From NCBI GenBank assembly GCA_021822115.1, contig JAJZSA010000087.1:1-8609 (forward strand): a DNA stretch of 8,609 nucleotides. Reading direction: 5' to 3'. Positions within the stretch are counted from its first letter, which is position 1. Every line of letters begins with the position of its first letter. Made by a program: the position numbers and the translations under genes. Of this stretch, positions 1 to 6,351 are shown piece after piece. The notes below the pieces were generated by a model. The model was not told the DNA's origin. It worked only from the letters and a program-made list of their open reading frames with translations, and searched no databases. This DNA is from Pseudomonadota bacterium (GTDB lineage: Bacteria; Pseudomonadota; Gammaproteobacteria; Burkholderiales; Gallionellaceae).

Positions 1-699
<699 letters not shown>

Positions 700-701
700 A
701 C

Positions 702-1100
702 ATGGCGAGCAAGCCGGTATTGACACTGGAAGATGCCAAGCGCGTGGCTGCGGCAGCGGATGCCGAAGCGCGCGCCAACGACTGGAAGGTGTCGATCGTG
801 ATCGTCGACGATGGCGGCCACATGCTCTACATGCAGCGCAGCCACGAGACGCGCTTCGGCAGCGTGGAGACGGCGACCGCCAAGGCGCATATGGCGGCAG
901 CGCTGCATATGCCCTCCAAAGCTTCGGAAGATGCCGTGATGGGGGGCCGCTTGATCCACCTCGCCCTGCCCGGCGTGATCCCGGCGGAAGGCGGCGTGCC
1001 GCTGTTACGCGACGGCGTGGTGATCGGCGCGATCGGTATCAGCGGGGTACGTTCCACCCAGGACGGACAGATCGCCGCAGCCGGCGCTGCGGCACTCTAG
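702..1100 (+). CDS. GlcG/HbpS family (DUF336) heme-binding-like protein
   Basis: Small 132-residue protein of the GlcG/HbpS family (Pfam PF03928). Members include the GlcG protein of glycolate operons and the heme-binding HbpS; most have no defined reaction. Visible family features are the N-terminal helix (LTLEDAKRVAAAADAEA, about 8-24), VSIVIVDDGGHMLYMQR at 30-46, the alanine-rich helix with KA at 61-62, and the C-terminal GGVPLLRDGVVIGAIGISG at 97-115. There is no signal peptide or membrane segment, so it is probably cytoplasmic. ATG at 702 is chosen because GGGAG at 690-694, inside the end of adk, lies 7 nt upstream. A longer reading of the same frame to 270 would run entirely over adk and is not credible. 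No glycolate genes are nearby, so the name glcG is not given. The heme or ligand role is family knowledge only. Confidence 0.9.
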   Translation: MASKPVLTLEDAKRVAAAADAEARANDWKVSIVIVDDGGHMLYMQRSHETRFGSVETATAKAHMAAALHMPSKASEDAVMGGRLIHLALPGVIPAEGGVPLLRDGVVIGAIGISGVRSTQDGQIAAAGAAAL

Positions 1101-1132
1101 AAAAACGAACTGCGCCGGGTTCTCCGGCGCAG
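1101..1132 (-). terminator. Intrinsic terminator between convergent genes
   Basis: Perfect 9-bp stem CTGCGCCGG (1110-1118) / CCGGCGCAG (1124-1132) with a 5-nt loop. Read on the minus strand, the stem is followed by TTCGTTTTT (1109-1101), a U-rich tail, so it best fits termination of the minus-strand MBL gene. The hairpin also lies 9 nt after the stop of the plus-strand gene and may serve both directions. Confidence 0.85.
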
Positions 1133-1158
1133 CTTCATCACACTTCGACGCTCGATAG

Positions 1159-1932
1159 TCACTTCGGAACGCGATAGTTTTCCTGCGTCATCAGGTCGAT
1201 GCCGCACGGCAACGCCTCGATCCAGTTCAGGAACTCGTTCACCATCTTCTTGCCTTTGAACATGCGGCCATGCTGCGGCACGATCATCTCGACGTCCATG
1301 CCGCGCACCATGTTCACCCAGAAGCGGCAGATCTTGTTCGAGATCATGTAACGCTTGTGGAAACCTTCCATGTACTGGATATGGTCCTTGAAATCCTCCA
1401 CTGGCGTGTCGGCTGCGTCGTGCGGCACGATGGAGGCGCCCATGTCGCCGGTGAACAGGATCTTGCTGACCGGATCGTAGAACTGGAAGTTGCCTTCCGA
1501 GTGCATGAAGTGCGCCGGGATGGCCTGCACCACCGATTGCCCGAGCGGCAGATTCATGCCTGCGTCAGGGATGCCTTCCACACGGCCCGCGGCATTGCCC
1601 ACGCTGCAGAAGTGCGGCACGAAACGCGCCCACAGCTTGGAGATCATCACCTTGCATTCGGAATGGATCATCCACTTGTTGACCGAGGCGATGATGTCCG
1701 GATCGGCATGCGAAGCCAGGATGTAATCCAGGTTCTTCGGCGCGAAGTAGTTATGCATGGCCATCAGCAGGCCGTTGTAGGTCATGTTGCCGCCCGGATC
1801 GAGCAAGGCACCGTGACCGTTGTCGACGATGAGGAACTGGTTGGCCTGCACCGCCTCGCCCATGGAGTCATCCACCAGGTCGTCGAACATCAGGCACTGG
1901 TGCTTACCATTGTTGAACAGCTCGATCGCCAT
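1159..1932 (-). CDS. Stand-alone MBL-fold di-iron protein, flavodiiron/ODP type
   Basis: A 257-residue metallo-beta-lactamase-fold protein resembling the di-iron domain of flavodiiron proteins (O2/NO reductases) and the separate oxygen-binding di-iron proteins (ODP). Metal ligands can be read in the family order: H75-x-D77-x-D79 in SHADPD, H144 in HFMHSEGN, D163 in TGDMG and H221 in PQHGRMF. The second ligand is Asp where flavodiiron proteins have Glu. There is no C-terminal flavodoxin domain, so it cannot by itself be a full flavodiiron reductase; it may sense or bind O2, or need a partner. The start at 1932 is favoured by AGGAG 9 nt upstream on the minus strand. An ATG at 2103 would add 57 residues that read through the promoter and FNR box. 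It is convergent with the GlcG-like gene and divergent from pfp. Function as an O2 sensor, reductase or other hydrolase is unproven. Confidence 0.88.
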   Translation of the reverse strand: MAIELFNNGKHQCLMFDDLVDDSMGEAVQANQFLIVDNGHGALLDPGGNMTYNGLLMAMHNYFAPKNLDYILASHADPDIIASVNKWMIHSECKVMISKLWARFVPHFCSVGNAAGRVEGIPDAGMNLPLGQSVVQAIPAHFMHSEGNFQFYDPVSKILFTGDMGASIVPHDAADTPVEDFKDHIQYMEGFHKRYMISNKICRFWVNMVRGMDVEMIVPQHGRMFKGKKMVNEFLNWIEALPCGIDLMTQENYRVPK

Positions 1933-1976
1933 AACTCTGCACTCCTGTCTATCTTTAGATTCGTTTCGGGACGCGC

Positions 1977-1982
1977 ATTCTG
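1977..1982 (-). promoter_or_regulatory. Probable -10 of an FNR-dependent promoter for the MBL gene
   Basis: On the minus strand CAGAAT (1982 to 1977) matches four of six -10 bases and would place the start of transcription near 1970. This puts the centre of the FNR box (between 2011 and 2012) at -41.5, the classic class II FNR activation distance. There is no good -35, as is usual for such promoters. The 38-nt leader then reaches the AGGAG site of the gene. Confidence 0.5.
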
Positions 1983-2004
1983 CCCGCTCGCCGCGGCGGC
2001 CGCC

Positions 2005-2018
2005 TTGATGAAAATCAA
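2005..2018. promoter_or_regulatory. FNR/ANR (CRP-FNR family) binding site
   Basis: TTGATGAAAATCAA is a perfect match to the FNR consensus TTGAT-N4-ATCAA. It sits in the 169-bp divergent region between the MBL di-iron gene and pfp. The spacing best suits activation of the MBL gene at low oxygen, but the site is symmetric and could also affect pfp. The regulator itself is not in this window. Confidence 0.75.
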
Positions 2019-2022
2019 ATCC

Positions 2023-2072
2023 ATCGCCGGATACCGCTAGCGGGAAAACAGCGTAAGATAACCGCCGGCGAT
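2023..2072. repeat. Inverted repeat and palindrome around the probable pfp promoter
   Basis: ATCGCCGG (2023-2030) and CCGGCGAT (2065-2072) are perfect 8-bp inverted copies 34 bp apart. Between them lies the 10-bp palindrome CCGCTAGCGG (2034-2043). A -10-like TAAGAT at 2054-2059 lies within the interval and would start pfp transcription near 2066; no clear -35 is visible. The repeats could be an operator pair, or may be chance in GC-rich DNA. Confidence 0.4.
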
Positions 2073-2101
2073 TTCCATCCATGTTTGAGGGGAAGCATAA
2101 C

Positions 2102-3358
2102 ATGTCGACGAAGAAGAACGCGTTCTATGCTCAATCCGGCGGCGTCACCGCCGTCATCAATGCATCAGCCTGCGGCGTCATCGAGACCGCCCGCAAACAC
2201 AAGGACAAGATCGGTAAGGTATACGCGGGACGCAACGGCATCATCGGCGCACTCACCGAAGACCTGATCGACACCAGCAAAGAATCCGCCAAAGCCATCG
2301 CTGCGCTGCGCAGCACGCCTTCCGGCGCCTTCGGTTCCTGCCGCTTCAAGCTCAAATCGCTGGAACAGAACCAGCGCGAATACGAACGCCTGATCGAGGT
2401 GTTCAAGGCGCACAACATCGGCTACTTCTTCTACAACGGCGGTGGCGATTCGGCCGACACCTGCTACAAGGTGTCGCAACTGTCCGAGAAGATGGGTTAC
2501 CCGGTGCAGGCCATCCACGTGCCCAAGACCGTGGACAACGACCTGCCCATCACCGACTGCTGCCCCGGCTTCGGCTCGGTCGCCAAATACATCGCCATCT
2601 CCACGCTGGAAGCCAGCTACGACGTGCGTTCCATGGCCAAGACCTCGACCAAGGTGTTCGTGCTGGAAGTGATGGGCCGCCATGCCGGCTGGATCGCCGC
2701 GGCCGGCGGTTTGGCCGAGGCGCAAGGCATCCCGGTGGTGATCCTGTTCCCGGAGATCGAATTCGACCAGCAGAAATTCCTCGCCAAGGTGGATGCCATG
2801 GTCAAGCAACATGGCTATTGCACCGTGGTGGTATCCGAAGGCTGTCACTGGCCGGACGGCCGCTTCCTCGCCGAACAGGGCAGCAAGGATGCCTTCGGCC
2901 ATGCGCAACTCGGCGGCGCTGCACCGGTGGTGGCCAACATGGTGAAGGAAGCTTTCGGCTACAAGTTCCACTGGGCGGTGGCCGACTACCTGCAACGCGC
3001 CGCACGCCACGTCGCCTCGAAGACCGATGTGGAACAGGCCTACGCATTGGGCAAGGCCGCCGTCGAACTGGCGCTCAAAGGACACAATGCGGTGATGCCC
3101 GCCATCCAGCGCGTCTCCGACAAGCCTTATAAGTGGAAGATCGCCACCGCACCGCTGGCCAAGGTGGCCAACGTGGAGAAATTCATGCCGCGCAACTTCA
3201 TCAGCAAGGACGGCTACGGCATCACTGACAAGTGCCGCGCCTATCTGACGCCGCTGATCAAGGGCGAGGACTATCCGACCTACAAGGACGGCCTGCCGCA
3301 ATACGTGCAACTGAAGAACGTCGCGCTGCCAAAGAAGCTGCCCGAGTTCAAGCTGTGA
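2102..3358 (+). CDS. pfp: Pyrophosphate-dependent 6-phosphofructokinase
   Basis: Cytoplasmic enzyme that reversibly phosphorylates fructose 6-phosphate with PPi instead of ATP, so it works in both glycolysis and gluconeogenesis. The 418-residue protein has the N-terminal [12 protein letters not shown] (11-22), then the phosphoryl-donor loop NGGGDSADT (112-120). D116 sits where ATP-dependent enzymes have glycine. The catalytic motif is PKTVDND (141-147), with D145 as the probable base; K142, where ATP enzymes have glycine, is the hallmark of PPi use. MGRHAGW (191-197) and PEIEF (218-222) form the sugar-phosphate site. ATG at 2102 is chosen because GAGGGGA (2087-2093) lies 8 nt upstream; an in-frame ATG at 2081 precedes that site and would place it inside the gene. 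It lies 52 bp before hppA with no terminator between, so the PPi-using and PPi-pumping enzymes are probably cotranscribed. Confidence 0.95.
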   Translation: MSTKKNAFYAQSGGVTAVINASACGVIETARKHKDKIGKVYAGRNGIIGALTEDLIDTSKESAKAIAALRSTPSGAFGSCRFKLKSLEQNQREYERLIEVFKAHNIGYFFYNGGGDSADTCYKVSQLSEKMGYPVQAIHVPKTVDNDLPITDCCPGFGSVAKYIAISTLEASYDVRSMAKTSTKVFVLEVMGRHAGWIAAAGGLAEAQGIPVVILFPEIEFDQQKFLAKVDAMVKQHGYCTVVVSEGCHWPDGRFLAEQGSKDAFGHAQLGGAAPVVANMVKEAFGYKFHWAVADYLQRAARHVASKTDVEQAYALGKAAVELALKGHNAVMPAIQRVSDKPYKWKIATAPLAKVANVEKFMPRNFISKDGYGITDKCRAYLTPLIKGEDYPTYKDGLPQYVQLKNVALPKKLPEFKL

Positions 3359-3410
3359 CACAGTCTCTGCACCGACAACATCCCATCCGCCACCAACCGA
3401 GGAGGCTCTT

Positions 3411-5441
3411 ATGTCTGACGGTCTGATCTTCGCCCTGTGCTGCGCCTTCATCGCCATCCTCTATGGCGTGCTCTCCATCCGCTGGATCATCCGGCTGCCC
3501 GCCGGCAACGACAAGATGCGCAGCATCGCTGCCGCCATCCAGGAAGGCGCGCGCGCCTATCTCAACCGGCAATACCGCACCATCGCGCTGGTCGGTGTCG
3601 CGCTGTTCCTCGCCATCGGCCTGTTCCTGTCGTGGAAGACCGCTGTCGGCTTCCTGATCGGCGCCCTGCTCTCCGGTGCGGCCGGCTACATCGGCATGAA
3701 CGTCTCGGTACGCGCCAACGTGCGCACCGCACAAGCCGCGTATGACGGACTCAACGCCGCACTCAACGTCGCTTTCCGTGGCGGTGCGATCACCGGCTTG
3801 CTGGTGGTCGGACTCGGGCTGCTCGGCGTAGCCGGTTATTACGCCTACCTCGCCGCGACCGCCCCGGCCGGGATGAGCATGGCCGAGATCATCGAACCGC
3901 TGGTGGGGCTGGGCTTCGGCGGATCGCTGATCTCCATCTTCGCCCGTCTCGGCGGCGGCATCTTCACCAAAGGTGCGGACGTCGGCGCCGACCTGGTGGG
4001 CAAGGTGGAAGCCGGCATCCCCGAGGACGATCCACGCAACCCGGCGGTGATCGCCGACAACGTGGGCGACAACGTGGGCGACTGCGCAGGCATGGCAGCC
4101 GACCTGTTCGAGACCTATGCAGTGACGCTGATCGCTACCATGCTGCTGGGCGGACTGGTGCTGAGCCATGCCGGCGCGAGCGCCGTGGTCTATCCGCTGG
4201 CGCTGGGCGGTTTTTCCATCATCGCCGCCATCGTCGGCACCTGGTTCGTCAAGACACAGGAAGGCGGCAAGATCATGAACGCGCTGTACCGTGGCCTGGC
4301 GGTGTCCGGCGTGCTGTCGCTGATCGCCTTCTACCCGATCACCAACTGGCTGATGGCCGACAACGGTCTGTATAGCACCAGCTCGCTCTATGGCGCAGCC
4401 GTAGTCGGGCTGGTGCTGACTGCGGCGCTGGTGTTCATTACCGAGTATTACACCGCCACCGAACATGACCCGGTGCACCATATCGCCGCCGCCTCTACCA
4501 CCGGTAGCGGCACCAACATCATCGCCGGGCTGGGCGTCTCCATGCGCGCCACTGCAGCACCTGTGCTGGCGGTATGCGCCAGTATCTATGTCGCCTATGA
4601 TCTGGCCGGCCTGTACGGTATCGCCATCGCCGCCACCTCGATGTTGTCGATGACCGGCATCGTGGTCGCGCTCGATGCCTATGGCCCGATCACCGACAAT
4701 GCCGGCGGCATCGCCGAGATGGCCGGCCTGCCGGAAGAGATCCGCAACATCACCGATCCGCTGGATGCAGTGGGCAACACCACCAAGGCGGTGACCAAGG
4801 GCTATGCCATCGGCTCGGCCGGTCTCGCGGCGCTGGTGCTGTTCGCCGACTACACACATGCACTGGAGCGTCATCTGGGCGAAGCGACACGCTTCGATCT
4901 GTCCGACCACACCGTCATCATCGGCCTGTTCATCGGCGGCCTGGTACCCTACCTGTTCGGTGCGATGGGCATGGAGGCAGTGGGCCGCGCGGCAGGCAGC
5001 GTGGTGGAAGAAGTGCGCCGCCAGTTCCGCGAGATGCCCGGCATCATGCAAGGTACGACGCGTCCGGATTACTCACGTGCGGTGGACATGCTCACCCGCT
5101 CCGCGATCAAGGAAATGATATTGCCTTCGCTGATGCCGGTGGCCGTGCCCATCGTGGTCGGTCTGTTGCTGGGGCCCAAGGCACTGGGCGGTGTGCTGCT
5201 GGGTGCCATCGTCACCGGCATCTTTGTCGCCATCTCGATGACCACCGGCGGCGGCGCCTGGGACAACGCCAAGAAATACATCGAGGAAGGGCACCTGGGC
5301 GGCAAGGGCTCCGAGGCGCATAAGGCGGCGGTGACCGGCGATACGGTGGGCGACCCGTATAAGGATACGGCGGGACCTGCGGTGAACCCGCTGATCAAAA
5401 TTATCAACATCGTGGCACTGCTGATCGTGCCACTGCTGTAA
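3411..5441 (+). CDS. hppA: K+-independent proton-translocating membrane pyrophosphatase
   Basis: Integral inner-membrane pump that couples PPi hydrolysis to H+ export, or runs in reverse to make PPi. The 676-residue length and many hydrophobic segments fit the roughly 16-helix family. The catalytic motifs are complete: [14 protein letters not shown] (187-200), [19 protein letters not shown] (216-234), [16 protein letters not shown] (422-437), GAWDNAKK (615-622) and [15 protein letters not shown] (643-657). In GNTTKAVT (455-462) the family-diagnostic positions are K459 and T462. K+-dependent enzymes have Ala and Gly there, so this is predicted to be K+-independent and H+-pumping. The start follows GAGGAGG (3399-3405) by 5 nt. 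It is downstream of pfp in a probable two-gene PPi operon and ends at the hairpin 5451-5486. Long reading frames on the opposite strand are GC-skew shadows. Confidence 0.97.
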   Translation: MSDGLIFALCCAFIAILYGVLSIRWIIRLPAGNDKMRSIAAAIQEGARAYLNRQYRTIALVGVALFLAIGLFLSWKTAVGFLIGALLSGAAGYIGMNVSVRANVRTAQAAYDGLNAALNVAFRGGAITGLLVVGLGLLGVAGYYAYLAATAPAGMSMAEIIEPLVGLGFGGSLISIFARLGGGIFTKGADVGADLVGKVEAGIPEDDPRNPAVIADNVGDNVGDCAGMAADLFETYAVTLIATMLLGGLVLSHAGASAVVYPLALGGFSIIAAIVGTWFVKTQEGGKIMNALYRGLAVSGVLSLIAFYPITNWLMADNGLYSTSSLYGAAVVGLVLTAALVFITEYYTATEHDPVHHIAAASTTGSGTNIIAGLGVSMRATAAPVLAVCASIYVAYDLAGLYGIAIAATSMLSMTGIVVALDAYGPITDNAGGIAEMAGLPEEIRNITDPLDAVGNTTKAVTKGYAIGSAGLAALVLFADYTHALERHLGEATRFDLSDHTVIIGLFIGGLVPYLFGAMGMEAVGRAAGSVVEEVRRQFREMPGIMQGTTRPDYSRAVDMLTRSAIKEMILPSLMPVAVPIVVGLLLGPKALGGVLLGAIVTGIFVAISMTTGGGAWDNAKKYIEEGHLGGKGSEAHKAAVTGDTVGDPYKDTAGPAVNPLIKIINIVALLIVPLL

Positions 5442-5450
5442 CAGTATCAG

Positions 5451-5486
5451 TAGCGGCGGGCGCGCCAGTCGGCGCCCCGCCCGCTA
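5451..5486. terminator. GC-rich hairpin between convergent hppA and hemerythrin genes
   Basis: TAGCGGCGGGCGCGCC (5451-5466) pairs with GGCGCCCCGCCCGCTA (5471-5486) across a 4-nt AGTC loop, with one bulged base on each arm. It begins 9 nt after the hppA stop and 12 nt beyond the end of the convergent hemerythrin gene. No U-tract follows on either strand, so it may be a weak bidirectional terminator or a 3' RNA-stabilising stem. Confidence 0.6.
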
Positions 5487-5498
5487 GGCAGCGCCGCC

Positions 5499-6002
5499 TC
5501 AGGCCGTCTTCCAGACCTCCCACCACTTCTTCTTGCTGCTCAGCAAAGCGAATTCGGCATTCGCCTCGCGCTCCCAGCTGCTCACCTGGAATCCGGACTT
5601 CTGCAAGGCCGCGCTATAGAGCGTATCCACCCCCTGGATATGCTCTTTCAACCAGGATTTCAGGAAGCTCAGCATCTCGAAATAGATAGGCTTATCTTCC
5701 ATCAGGTGCTTCTGGCACAGTCCGTCCAGTTGCTCGATCAGTTTGCGATGCTCTTCCATATGGGCAGGCAAGCCCGGATAGTTGGCCTGACGCATGAGCC
5801 TCTCTTCGAGTGCGAAATGGGTCCTGGTGTAATCCGTCAGGGCATCCAGTATCCCCGCCACCACTTTATCCCCTTCGCGTTTGGAGACTGCCACGAACAA
5901 GCGGTTCAGGATATTGACCAGTTCCTGATGTTGCTCGTCGATCGTTTTGATGTTGACGCTGTAATCCTGCGACCATTTGAAGAACACTTCATCAGCAGAC
6001 AT
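5499..6002 (-). CDS. Bacteriohemerythrin, single-domain with C-terminal tail
   Basis: A 167-residue non-heme di-iron O2-binding protein. All seven hemerythrin iron ligands are present in order: H25 (EQHQE), H62 and E66 (HFALEE), H81 and H85 (HMEEH), H121 and D126 (HIQGVD). The four-helix domain covers about residues 8-133. A further tail of about 34 residues ends in the basic, tryptophan-rich KKKWWEVWK, which could bind membrane or a partner. Family roles include O2 storage, delivery or sensing in microaerophiles; which applies is not shown. ATG at 6002 follows GGGGGG (6013-6008) by 5 nt on the minus strand. The gene is preceded by a roughly 200-nt leader with a class I c-di-GMP riboswitch, so its expression is probably set by c-di-GMP. 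It is convergent with hppA and divergent from the GGDEF-EAL gene. Confidence 0.95.
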   Translation of the reverse strand: MSADEVFFKWSQDYSVNIKTIDEQHQELVNILNRLFVAVSKREGDKVVAGILDALTDYTRTHFALEERLMRQANYPGLPAHMEEHRKLIEQLDGLCQKHLMEDKPIYFEMLSFLKSWLKEHIQGVDTLYSAALQKSGFQVSSWEREANAEFALLSSKKKWWEVWKTA

Positions 6003-6030
6003 AGCTACCCCCCGGTTCAGTTAGGTACAT
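5992..6030 (-). CDS. Possible 12-codon upstream ORF overlapping the hemerythrin start
   Basis: On the minus strand an ATG at 6030 is preceded by AGAGGA (6043-6038) with 7 nt spacing, a better Shine-Dalgarno site than that of hemerythrin. It reads MYLTEPGGSYVC and stops at 5992, eight bases inside the hemerythrin gene and in another frame. Such an ORF could couple or compete with hemerythrin translation. It is too short for coding statistics, so it could be chance. Confidence 0.3.
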   Translation of the reverse strand: MYLTEPGGSYVC

Positions 6031-6099
6031 TTATCGATCCTCTGCGCCGCCGAACGACGACTGCGCTAAGGGTTGATGCAACGGCCATGGGGAGGTGTA

Positions 6100-6142
6100 A
6101 GCAGGGACAGATGGACGGTGCCGTATCTGCCGCAGTCCCGCT
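6100..6142 (-). other. Alternative hairpin, candidate riboswitch expression platform
   Basis: On the minus strand AGC-GGGA (6142-6136) can pair with UCCC-U-GCU (6107-6100), CAGAU (6129-6125) with AUCUG (6112-6108), and ACG with CGU inside, closing a GCAC loop. Bulges are CUGCGG (6135-6130) and CC (6114-6113). The outer arm reuses bases of the aptamer's 3' strand, so hairpin and aptamer should be mutually exclusive. No U-run follows, so it is not a standard intrinsic terminator. CCUCCCC (6095-6089) downstream could pair with the GGGGGG ribosome site of hemerythrin, which suggests control of translation. This is inferred from base pairing by eye. Confidence 0.45.
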
Positions 6143-6202
6143 ACCATAGTCTCCCTTAGGCCGGTGACTTTGCGTCCATATCTTTCGATATGTTTGCCAA
6201 GT
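6130..6202 (-). promoter_or_regulatory. Cyclic-di-GMP-I (GEMM-I) riboswitch aptamer
   Basis: Reading the minus strand from 6202, the transcript has GGCAAAC, then hairpin CAUAUC-GAAA-GAUAUG, then GGACGCAAAG, AGUCACCGGCCUAAG, a short loop, CUAUGGUAGCGGGACU and GC. This matches the GEMM-I core: a GAAA tetraloop on one arm and its exact 11-nt receptor (CCUAAG ... UAUGG) on the other, with AGUC/GACU and CCGG...GCGG pairings closing the second arm. By comparison with the Vc2 aptamer, G20 corresponds to 6197, A47 to 6170 (same 27-nt spacing) and C92 to 6132, the three ligand-contacting positions. I cannot draw a convincing closing P1 helix. The riboswitch lies about 130 nt upstream of the hemerythrin start and directly after a promoter in the same direction. 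Confidence 0.93.
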
Positions 6203-6209
6203 GGAGGCG

Positions 6210-6238
6210 ATATTACCCCCTTGCCGCCACATGGACAA
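6210..6238 (-). promoter_or_regulatory. Sigma-70-type promoter of the riboswitch-hemerythrin transcript
   Basis: On the minus strand TTGTCC (6238-6233), a 17-nt spacer and TAATAT (6215-6210) each match four of six consensus bases. The predicted start is the A at 6202, placing the riboswitch at the very 5' end of the RNA. Its position directly before an independently recognised aptamer strengthens the call. Confidence 0.65.
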
Positions 6239-6351
6239 TATCGCTGCGATGTTCGGCCGCCGTGACTGCCTGCGCACGCATGGAGAAATTCCTTTCATCA
6301 TTTGCGCGCTTTGGTTTATCCTTTCCCGCCCCACGGCTATTGCCAGAACAG

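Noticed and set aside
1933..2103. N-terminal extension of the MBL gene to an ATG at 2103
   Set aside because: It would cover the promoter, FNR box and the pfp leader, and the ATG at 1932 has a good Shine-Dalgarno site and matches where the family fold begins.
4056..4082. Tandem 12-bp repeat GACAACGTGGGC in hppA
   Set aside because: It encodes the DNVGDNVGD catalytic motif conserved in all membrane pyrophosphatases, so protein function explains it.
2165..5051. Two very long minus-strand reading frames (2165-3457 and 3348-5051) opposite pfp and hppA
   Set aside because: They are His/Gly/Asp-rich, match no family I know, and mirror strongly recognised genes on the plus strand. High GC at third codon positions produces such shadows.
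6073..6086. TTGAT half-site in the hemerythrin leader as a second FNR box
   Set aside because: The second half reads ACGGC rather than ATCAA, so there is no dyad, and it lies inside the transcribed leader.
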